Assembly: GCA_039707465.1 (NCBI GenBank)
Contig: CM077645.1
Span: 141,441,503-141,505,502, forward strand
DNA length: 64,000 nt
Source: Rhabdophis nuchalis
Taxonomy: Eukaryota > Chordata > Lepidosauria > Squamata > Natricidae
Direction of reading: 5' to 3'
Below the pieces are notes generated by a model that was given only the letters and a program-made list of their open reading frames with translations, was not told where the DNA came from and did no database searches. This document shows positions 56,050 through 64,000 of this stretch, piece after piece (position 1 is the first letter of the stretch; each line of letters starts with the position of its first letter). Position numbers and translations under genes: made by a program.

Positions 56050-57663
56050 GCCCCCATGAACTGATCTTGAGAAAGATACAGCTGAGTCAAACTAGGTTAG
56101 TATTTGACTGGGACCATCAGGCTTCAGAGGAAGGATACCAGGGCAAGTGACAAAAGAGGTGCAAGTGACACAAATTCCACAGTTTATATATTTGCATCAG
56201 ATATTAGGATGCAACTATGTAAGGACACAGTGTCATGATAAGCTATTATTTTCATGCAATCTCAGTTTGCTATGAATAGCTGGGCCACCGAGAAATTATA
56301 TGGCTATGAGCTATATTAATAGATACACACACACACACACACACCTGGAATGAGATAATGGAAAACCATTTCCATACATTTTATAAAATTATATAGATAC
56401 AGTATGTTGAAGGAGTCCCTAGGGCCTAGGAGTTGAGTTCAACTTGAGAGAATCTTTACCTTTATGTTTAGAAGAACAAATGCTGTTTGCTTCCACCTTT
56501 GTCCTACTTATATCTTTGTAAATAAATATTTTATGTCTCCAGAGATGTTTTCCTTTCAAAAGAAACCACATCAGTTCATATTGTTCCCTGAATTGCTCTG
56601 GTGCCTCATAAGAATCTAACAGTCTATAAATGTCATTGTTATGATTATTATTACTGCATGTTTGCTGAGAGTACAATTTTTGCATGATTATTACATTCTG
56701 ACTGGAGATTTCTTACCTTTACAATTGGTTAAAATTAAACCTAGGTCAGGGCTAAATAATATAGTCTTTTGGATGCTAGTTCCTATCAGCTCTAAACAGC
56801 AAGGCCATTGGCAAAGGATTATGGGCCTCTCGGACAAAATATCTAGAGGCTACTGTGGTTCTGTCATCTGGCCTTGGAAGAGGTGACACTGATGAAGCCT
56901 TGGTAGATGTTTGAGTTTCAGCCTGGAAGCAAACATTGATTTTGCTTTAGAGGAACAGAATTCTTTCACGCTTCCCTAAATATTCACAGCAAATTAGAAG
57001 ACCAACTTCTCATTCAAGGTTAATTGCTGCATAAAATTTAAATAGAGTGTGCTGCAATATGTTTTGATTTGTGGGGCACTTGATGAAAACAGCCCTTTAA
57101 ATGCTGAATGCCTTCATTTCATAGCAATTTGGAGTATTATTGAATATATTTTCTCTCTCTTTTAGTTCAAAATCTGGCTTTATAATTTATTCTTTTGGCT
57201 GCTAGTTATGGCATCATATTCTGAGAGAGAAATATCAAAGGAAACCATTCACTTAGATCTTCCATGCATGTGCTGTGATGAGATATAACAGAGAGACATG
57301 AAAGGGCAACACCCTCCTCTTTTCTCCACTTTTCTATTCTCTTCTTTTTAATGAAAGCTGTACAAGGAGGATTGTAGTAACTATCACTTGGATAGACGGT
57401 AAATGCTTAAAGGTGCAAATGAATGAATGAGAAGTATTAACAGTGATAAGCTAAGTTCACCAGGGATGTCTGAACAATTTCATTTGTCATGAATGAGCAA
57501 GCTATGTATTACTCCCAGATATTGTTATGAAAACAAAAGGAAAATAGAATTCAGAGGTAGAAAATCTAGAAATCTGCAAGCTTTGGGGATGTGTGGAGGC
57601 AAAGCTACAGTGTAGGGTGCAATTTTGATTTTTTTACATATGCACATTATCCATTTTTCCAGA
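56050..57663. other. AT-rich interval, no genes recognised
   Basis: It holds a (CA)n run at 56325-56344 and, at about 56755-56860, text like TTGGATGCTAGTTCCTATCA and AGGATTATGGG that resembles an old DNA-transposon end. Otherwise unassigned. Confidence 0.42.
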
Positions 57664-58298
57664 ATTTTTTATTTTTTATTTTTTATTTTATTAAATTTAT
57701 ACCCCGCCTTTCTCCAAAAGGACCCAGGGCAGCGCACAGGAATTTAAAATACAATACAAAATCAAGTAAAAAATTTTAAAAACTTATTTGATACCATCCT
57801 GCGTTAAAAACAAATTAAAATCCCCAAATTTAAAACTGTCTAAAATAGTCATTTGTGGAGGTTATGCTAGGCCGGCTAAATGGAACAAATGTGTCTTTAA
57901 ACACTGGCGGAAGAGGCGGAGGTCAGAGATGGTGCGAAGTTCAGGGGTAGGTCGTTCCAAAGGGCAGGGCCCGCCACAGAGAAGGCTCTTCCCCTGGGTG
58001 TCGCCAGTCAGCATTGTCCGGCCGACGGCACCCTGAGAAGGCCCTCTCTGTGGGAGCGTATCGGTCTAAGGGATGTATGGGGCAGGAGGCGGTCTCGCAT
58101 ATAACTAGGTCCCGAGCCATGGAGCGCTTTAAAGATGGTCGTCAAAACCTTGAAGTGCACCCGAAAGATCACAGGAAGCCAGTGCAGCTCGCGCAGGATT
58201 GGTGTTATATGGGAGTGTCTAGCTGCTCCCGTAATCACCCGCACGGCTGCATTCTTGACTAACTGTAGCTTTCGAGTGCACCTCAAGGGAAGCCCCAT
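57664..58298 (-). mobile_element. L2 LINE 3' fragment
   Basis: An A/T-rich tail (57664-57695) and TACCCCGCCTTTCTCCAAAA lead into the inverted ORF2 C-terminus (frame from 58298 with MGLPLRCTRKLQLVKNAAVR, LHWLPVIFRVHFKVLTTIFK, EGLLRVPSAGQC). A frame disruption follows near 58008. Confidence 0.87.
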
Positions 58299-58459
58299 AA
58301 AAGAATGTGTGCTATTGAATTTTACTTAACCACATTGTTTCATAAATTTGATAACTCCATATGATTTTATTAGAGGAAATGTTCAATGTTCTAGGAAAGG
58401 AATGCAAATGGTAACTGTATTTATAATGACTAGATTGGCCAGGTGTTAATGACCTAGAT

Positions 58460-58594
58460 CAGGGGTGTCAAACTCATGGTCCATAGGGCGGATGTATCAT
58501 GTGCTGGCCACCCCCACCGCCAATTTAGCAAAGGGGGAAAAAGTTGTGATATATCACATGGCAACAACGTGTCATCATGAGTTTGACACCCCTG
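58460..58594. mobile_element. hAT MITE (CAGGGGTGTCAAACTC family), 135 bp
   Basis: CAGGGGTGTCAAACTCATG and CATGAGTTTGACACCCCTG are perfect 19-bp inverted ends. The flanking 8-mers (ACCTAGAT and ACTGATGG) no longer match well. Confidence 0.82.
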
Positions 58595-58619
58595 ACTGAT
58601 GGTATTTCTGCCACTGAGT

Positions 58620-59560
58620 TTGGATTTTAAGTTGTTTTTACTCTTCTGATGTATTTACCATAAATCGTCTTGACTTCAGTGTGCTTCATGTTGTCAACTT
58701 GAGGGATGCCCAGATATTTGTGGTGATCCTGTTTCTGTCATGGTTCAAGTAATGCTCCCAAACAATTCAAGACTCTGAGACTTTGGCTTCCTCAAAAACA
58801 CTTTCCATATTGAAATTCTCATAGGGCAGCTTGATTCCTTTAGTTTTCACTATTTTTCCCATGTTGATGGTGAGGATGATATATTTGGTCAGTCCAAACT
58901 CCATTGCAATGTCTTGGCTGTATATAATAACAAGGTTGAGCAGTGATTCTATTCCAGATAGTGTTTTTTTTCCCAGACAGCTTCAAATTGTCCTTGTAAA
59001 CGTGGTAAGAAAGCTTGGCAGATATTTATGATGCTTGATAGCCATGGTTTTGTGTTGGACAGAGGAATCAGTGCAATGACAAACAGTAGTAGTAACAGTG
59101 AGTTTCCTTAAATGATTCCTCTCTTTATGTTAACTTCTTCCAGTCTGTCTCCACTAGCAATTGTCCCACTGATAGTTGAACAAAGTTTCTCATGCTGCTC
59201 CTATTATTTTTAGGGTCCTGATTATCCAGTCATGTGGCAGGGAATCAAAGCTTCAGCTTCATGTCTTTTCAGTGTGTTTAAGCTGCTTGGTAATGAGTTG
59301 GTGCAGATGGTTCAATCAAAAACCATGCAGTTTATCTTCACCAAGTGCTAAACAATTTTTGATCATACTCTACTATTATGACAAATGTAAACATTCTATC
59401 TTACATCTAGGATGCAAATATCCAGACAACAACTAGCTGGTATAAAAAAATGGTTTTTCTAGATCTCTTTGCTATCATCTGGTAGTTGCTAGGATTTTTG
59501 CAGTCTAGATGTGATAGCTCTGTTGATAACACATCCAACTGGTCTTTCTGTCATAGATAT
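58620..59560 (-). pseudogene. R4/Dong-like LINE reverse transcriptase remnant
   Basis: Minus-strand text, with frame changes, gives LPHDWIIRTLKI, then EVNIKRGI-like and SDYHCSDSSV-like text across the RT core. Next come YKDNLKLSG (degenerate YMDDLKLYG block C), SQDIAMEFGLTKYIILTINM, GKIVKTKGIKLPYEN and KYLGIPQVDNMKHTEVK, ending YIRRVKT. The order matches RT to thumb of R4/Dong-type LINEs. The catalytic YMDD equivalent is lost, and stops and frameshifts are frequent. Confidence 0.62.
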
Positions 59561-59810
59561 TTTCATGCATGGAGACTGGTAGAAAATGGTAGAGATGGAA
59601 ATTTATGGTTGAAAGCAGCCTCACTCTAGTTAAATTGGATATGCTATTTAACACCAGGAAGTTAATTTCCCTAATCTAGGATATGTATCTCATAACAGCA
59701 ATGGACTTTAGTTTTTCTCTTGAGCAGGAGAGTATCTACAGAAAGTTTGAAAGTGATTACAGAGGTAACATCTGCTGATAAATATAAAAGCTTATGCATT
59801 TAGCACAACC
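59561..59810. other. Unassigned interval
   Basis: Nothing was recognised. Confidence 0.35.
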
Positions 59811-59818
59811 ATCTAAAC

Positions 59819-59954
59819 CAGGGGTTCCCAAACTTGGCAACTTTAAGACTTGTGGACTTCAACTCCCAGAATTCTCCAGCCAGCTATGCTATGCTGGAGA
59901 ATTCTGGGAGTTGAAGTCCACAAGTCTTAAAGTTGCCAAGTTTGGGAACCCCTG
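59819..59954. mobile_element. Perfect foldback MITE, 62-bp arms and 12-nt loop
   Basis: Arms 59819-59880 and 59893-59954 are exact reverse complements over all 62 bp, separated by 59881-59892. The ends are CAGGGGTTCCCAAAC. The flank ATCTAAAC (59811-59818) recurs as TCTAAAC at 59958-59964 after three extra bases, a probable hAT duplication. Confidence 0.93.
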
Positions 59955-59964
59955 AATTCTAAAC

Positions 59965-61699
59965 CCTTGATCTGCATCTATGGAAGGAGAAGCCAGCAAT
60001 AACACTCTTACAAAAATAACCTATTCATTTTATGTGCAAAGCAGAAGCATTTTAAGAGTGATTATTGTTGTTTGTAATTCAGTAGATTTTTAGTGGCCCC
60101 TTCATCAACTCATAAATTTCATAAAAATCATAAATTTTTAATTCTATTTTTATAATCTGGGGAACATTAAAAAGAAAGTACAAAAACATAAGAAGAACAA
60201 TAATAAAAAGTTAATATTTTTAGAGATACTAAATAATTTTCAAACTGTACTATGGTGTGGGTGTTCTTGAGAGGTCTGAAAGTTATATAAAAGATATTCT
60301 TAGATGTCATTTTAACAAGAAATAAATAAAGAAAACAGTCCTGTCTTTTCTATGTACAAATACTATTATATTTTTTTCAATATCCAGAAAAAGTCTTAGA
60401 ACTCATTACAGTCTTCTATCTAATACAGATTCCCTATAATTTTGGGCCCAATGAGCATAGATAGAATGCTGAATGCTTAACACAAATATTCTTGCAAAAC
60501 CTCTGCCATAGGAGAACCTGCTTGTTCAAAAAATCTTCCACCATGTAACTAGAAATGGTGTTTAAGAGCTAAGCACTTAAAAACACCTGTTCAGATGATG
60601 AATCTGTCAGCTTTGCATTCTACCACACTGAAAGCTTTAACATCTCAAATTGCTTCCATCCAATTGATTATGAAGAATTTTGCAAATGTTGACAAGTTGC
60701 TATAAAAACAAACCAGGTTTTTATCCAACTTTATTAAGAAAGGATTTTAAAAAATGGAATTCTAACACCAGAAAAAGGAAGCAATTTCTCCTAACTGAGC
60801 TAAGGCAGGTGATAGACTCATCTGCACATCCTTGCCACTAGGATAACCCTATTTGTAGAAGGGAAAATCAGTAATAATAAAGACATATAATAACAATATT
60901 TTACTTGAATTCCATGAAAAAATTGATGGCATTGAAGGACGAGGCATTATGTGGACATGTATGTGAATAATCAAAGATAATGTAAGCAGTAGGGATAAAT
61001 TGCTTCTTTATTATTTCATTTTATATGCTGCTTCATTTCTAAAGACTGTTACAGAGAGAGAGACAGGGAAAGGGAGAGAGAGAGAGAGATGGTCAGTAGT
61101 ATGATTTATATAGAGGGAGATGCTCTGCCCATTTTGTAAGAAAAGTAATTTCAGTGTCATTAGTCAACAATTTAGGAATATTAGCAATGACTGTCATATC
61201 TGAAGTGGTATTGCTTTAGGCTTCCTAAGTAGGAAAGTGGTTTCAGCCTTCTTAAAAATAAAAAAGGCAACACACTTTGCATAAAATTGAAAGCTACAAG
61301 CCAAGACAGGAGTTGAGAATATTTCTAACTCAAAATGTTATGAAATGGTGATGTGATAAGGAAAGAAAGAATGTCCGTTATTTTAATAGTTAACTACTAG
61401 AGCATGGAAATAAATCTCATAAATATTATGGATTTTCACTCTAGAAATATGAAAATATCACAAAGTTGCCCAGTTCTTGATATCTAATTTATGGGTATGG
61501 TTTTTTTGGTCTCTTTGTTTGCCTGTAGTAGCAATGCAATCCATTACAAATTGGAGGATTTTCAGATATATGTATGTTTATTGTTAGGTTATGACTACAG
61601 ATTTTTCTGTATTTCTCTCTCTCTGGAGCATTTCTCTCTCTCTTTATAGAATGGACCTTGTTATTAAAATTCAGAAATTATGGTTTCTGATTTATTTCT
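59965..61699. other. AT-rich interval, no genes recognised
   Basis: (GA)n at 61048-61089 is the only simple repeat of note. It is among the longest stretches here without an identifiable mobile element. Confidence 0.45.
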
Positions 61700-62028
61700 A
61701 TTACAGGATCATGGTTGCATGTTACGGGGAAAGCAGAGCTTAAGGTGGGCCAGTAAAGTAAGCCAGATTGCTTTCTATGATTTAAGGAACCCATTGAGAG
61801 AAGTCTTCAAGAGCAGCCCTAGGCAGAGCATATTTCACCTAGGCAGAGCAGTTTGCAGTAATCAAGCCATGAGATGAGCAAGGTATGAGATTATTTGAAA
61901 GGCCGCCTGATCTAGGAAAGGGCACAACTGATATGCCAGATGAACCTGGGCAAAAGTCTTCCTGGCACAATTGCCACCTGCTCATGGAGAAAGAGATGTG
62001 AGCCCAGGAAGCCCTCCCAAATCCACAG
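61700..62028 (-). mobile_element. Old L2-type LINE remnant, antisense
   Basis: AGTAATCAAGCCATGAGATG, ATGCCAGATGAACCTGGGCA and TCTTCCTGGCACAATTGCCA run parallel to the younger antisense L2 at 31640-31760 (the block around QVRLVRQLRPL). It is heavily diverged and cut by the LTR at 62029. Confidence 0.5.
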
Positions 62029-62100
62029 TGTTAAGTCCTCAGGTCTACGACCGAGCCAGCAAGTCTGGTAAACTCTGAGTCACCGCATTCCGGAAGGGAG

Positions 62101-62140
62101 CCGGCAGCTGCGTCTGATTGGCTAAGACGCAGCTGGCCGG
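62101..62140. repeat. Inverted repeat around a CCAAT-type box in the LTR
   Basis: CAGCTGCGTCT (62105-62115) pairs with AGACGCAGCTG (62125-62135), extended outward by CCGG on each side with one bulged base. The loop is GATTGGCTA, holding ATTGG (a reverse CCAAT box). Confidence 0.85.
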
Positions 62141-62213
62141 ATTCTGTCTAGAAAATAGATACAATTTAGTTTGCTTGCTAAAAGGTTCCCCGCCTTAAAG
62201 CTGTATATAAGCA

Positions 62214-62220
62214 GCTCCAG
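62214..62220 (+). promoter_or_regulatory. TATA box of the solo LTR
   Basis: TATATAA lies 56 bp upstream of the AATAAA at 62270-62275 and about 90 bp downstream of the CCAAT-type hairpin, as in a U3 promoter. Confidence 0.7.
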
Positions 62221-62269
62221 ACAGGGAAACCTTGCCAGTAATGATCCTAGTGTATTGTAAATAGTTGTG

Positions 62270-62275
62270 AATAAA
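62270..62275 (+). promoter_or_regulatory. Polyadenylation signal of the solo LTR
   Basis: AATAAA followed by a GTTCCTGTTGTTTG GU-rich region, consistent with the R/U5 part of an LTR. Confidence 0.7.
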
Positions 62276-62332
62276 CGTTCCTGTTGTTTGACCATGCCTG
62301 AGTCGGAATCCTTTGTCTAATCCAACACACAG

Positions 62333-62599
62333 CATACTTGTCATACCATCCATCAAAATCTCTAGATTTGGGGCAGTCAGTCTCAGTAGAATAAAGTCAG
62401 AGGTAGTTCCTCCCTATCCAAACCAACATAGCTTCATCCATTTTATTATGTTTTACTGTACAAAACCTTAGAACAGTATACTAATCTGTCATTTATTTCA
62501 TAGACTCCCCACTGCCAAAAATCTACATTTTTACTGCCCTCTTCCAGTAATTATTATTATATTACCAATTTTTACTTGGCAAAATGAAAAAAAAATGTG
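62333..62599. other. Unassigned interval
   Basis: Nothing was recognised. Confidence 0.35.
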
Positions 62600-62745
62600 G
62601 TGTAGATAACATCGCCACCAGATGGGTTTGTAATTGACTGACCAAGTTCACTCAATGTGTAATCCTCAATGGAGCTACATCTACATAGAAGGAAGCATGC
62701 AGTGGGGTACCTAAGAATCTGTCTGAGGCCCAATACTTACTTAGC
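62600..62745 (+). mobile_element. CR1 ORF2 internal fragment
   Basis: ACCAGATGGGTTTGTAATTG, TGTGTAATCCTCAATGGAGC and GCAGTGGGGTACCTAAGAAT align with the CR1 RT around 24690-24805 (RWICNWL to GVPQGSV). It has no 3' end. Confidence 0.75.
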
Positions 62746-63104
62746 CTGACCAGTGGATCAAAGTGATGCTGGAAACAACCTTTCAAATTCAGGCTTTGTG
62801 TTCTGGCCTCATGGATTCCTGTCTCCGTTTCTTGACCCTGTGCTTGCACTCTAGACTCGTGAACGGATTCTGAATTTGTACCTTGGACTGGATATCATGC
62901 CTTTGGGATTGTGGCTAGACTTCAGATTTTTGATTTGGTTGGCTGACTTCATGCTGGACCTGTGTTCTTTGTTTTATTGGAACTTTCGGGTGGGGATTAA
63001 TATCAGGCAGGCTTATTGCATAAATAGACTTGGGGCATTAGGGGTTTATGGGGTTTAAATACAGCCCTTAAATTCTTTGTGTGTGCATCTGTGGTCAATA
63101 ACAA
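62746..63104. other. Unassigned interval
   Basis: Contains a GACTTCATGCTGGACC/TTGGATTGTGG-like Ser/Leu-poor text; no gene or repeat could be named. Confidence 0.35.
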
Positions 63105-63185
63105 GACAGGTATAGGGTTTCCTGCTTGAATAGGGGCTGGACTAGAAGACATCCATGGTGCCTTCCAATTTAGTTATTCTGTAAT
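63105..63185 (+). mobile_element. CR1 3'-end fragment
   Basis: ATAGGGTTTCCTGCTTGAAT and GGGGCTGGACTAGAAGACAT are the CR1 3'UTR phrase, ending in TTATTCTG. Confidence 0.72.
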
Positions 63186-63231
63186 TTCTTAATGTATAGA
63201 GCTTTTATATGCAACTTACTATGCTTTAGAC

Positions 63232-63606
63232 CAGTGATGGCGAACCTATGGCATGGATGCCACAGGTGGCACGCGGAACCATTTCTTAGGGCACAAGAGG
63301 CATTGCCCTGTCAGCTCCAGCATGCATGTGTGCACTGGCCAGCTGATTTAGGCCTTCTTTTGAGGCCGTTTTTCGCCCTCTGGAGGCTTCAGGGAAGCTC
63401 CTGAAGCCTCTGGAGGTGGGGAGGGGAGGCTGTTTTTCACCAACCCCAGGCTCCTATAAAGCCTCTGGAGCCTGGGGAGGCCAAAAAAAGCACGTCAAAA
63501 GCAGGGGGTCACACACATTGCATTATGGGTGTGGCACATCCATGCACGACTCCCCTGCGGTCCCCCCGCTTTTGGCACGCGAGCCGAAAAAGGTTAGCCA
63601 TCACTG
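63232..63606. mobile_element. hAT MITE (CAGTGATGGC family), 375 bp
   Basis: CAGTGATGGCGAACCTATGGC and AAAAGGTTAGCCATCACTG are inverted ends. Flanks CTTTAGAC (63224-63231) and CTGTAGAC (63607-63614) agree at 7 of 8. The interior repeats GCCTCTGGAG-type text on both strands. Confidence 0.9.
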
Positions 63607-63614
63607 CTGTAGAC

Positions 63615-64000
63615 TTTTTTTTAAAGAAATTAAATTCCCTGAAATAACTTTTTATCTACATATTTCTAAGGTGTTGTACTTTGTTGTTCACATTTATAGA
63701 GAATGGAATTTAATATACACTTTTCTGATGAAACTTCTTCTACATGGCTATACTTCCTTCCATTGGAGTTTCAGAAAGATATTTCATTCAGGACGTTTAT
63801 CTATATTAAGGTAGACTCTATTTTAGTGGCTTTTTCAGATTAACCCCGATCAAATCCTACATATTGTGTAGTATCTAGAAAGATCCTTTTTAATGAGATG
63901 CCCTGAGTATGGAATTCCTCCTTACCTGATTTCATCTTCAGTGTGTTTTCAGGACCAAATGAACACTTGCTTTATTTTCTGTTCATTTTTCAATTTGATA
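63615..64000. other. Unassigned AT-rich end of the window
   Basis: No gene or named repeat was recognised. Confidence 0.4.

Larger units (their letters stand above)
62029..62327 (+). mobile_element. Solo LTR, 299 bp
   Basis: It starts TGTTAAGTCC and ends CCAACA, flanked by exact CACAG repeats (62024-62028 and 62328-62332), a 5-bp integrase duplication. It has a TATA box and an AATAAA signal in the expected order, giving plus orientation. No internal genes. Probably a Gypsy-type or related LTR element reduced to one LTR. Confidence 0.88.

Noticed and set aside
55112..56064. Cluster of long GC-rich ORFs on both strands that might suggest a gene with a CpG island
   Set aside because: The DNA is a foldback MITE with exact target duplications; similar Pro/Ala/Arg-rich peptides on both strands are mirror images of the arms.

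Overview
This is a repeat-dense, intergenic or intronic piece of a vertebrate nuclear genome, most likely a squamate reptile and probably a snake. That reading rests on the repeat mix: L2 and CR1 LINEs, an L1-like ORF1 lineage with poly(A) tails, a Penelope-like element, R4/Dong-like LINE remnants, squamate-style tRNA-derived SINEs, many short hAT-type MITEs with 8-bp target duplications, and microsatellites growing from LINE tails. I found no exon, host protein-coding gene, rRNA or functional tRNA gene. Every long ORF that looks protein-like belongs to a transposable element or is a low-complexity or antisense artefact.

Layout. 1-3.6 kb: an intact L1 ORF1-type gene in an element with no ORF2, followed at once by an L2 with an open reverse transcriptase frame, then the tail of another ORF1-type element. 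5.3-9.1 kb: hAT MITEs, a SINE with a MITE in its tail, and a full-length 2.08-kb ORF1-only element with a 17-bp target duplication. 10.6-11.4 kb: a solo LTR inside a MITE. 14.4-19.25 kb: nested ORF1-only elements and L2 copies. 23.4-25.7 kb: a CR1 interrupted by an L2 tail. 29.6-35.5 kb: three L2 copies. 39.6-41.7 kb: an L1-like remnant, then an R4/Dong-like LINE sitting in a TAA repeat and itself split by a MITE. 42.4-48.2 kb: MITEs, a CR1 and two head-to-head Penelope pieces. 48.2-49.0 kb: a SINE-bearing block duplicated both directly and in inverted orientation. 50.3-64 kb: more MITEs (including a GC-rich foldback and a perfect 62-bp palindrome), a mariner-type MITE, L2, CR1 and R4 fragments, and a solo LTR.

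How the parts relate. The elements record successive insertions, and many boundaries are fixed by exact target-site duplications read directly in the sequence. The best candidate for something under-described is the L1-derived, ORF1-only family. Three copies share the same ORF1-to-3'UTR junction, and one is bounded end to end by target duplications with no ORF2 between them. It resembles the HAL1 (half-L1) elements of mammals. The AT-rich stretches between elements show no recognisable genes. Family names come from protein motifs and termini recognised by eye; no database search was possible, so subfamily names are withheld.
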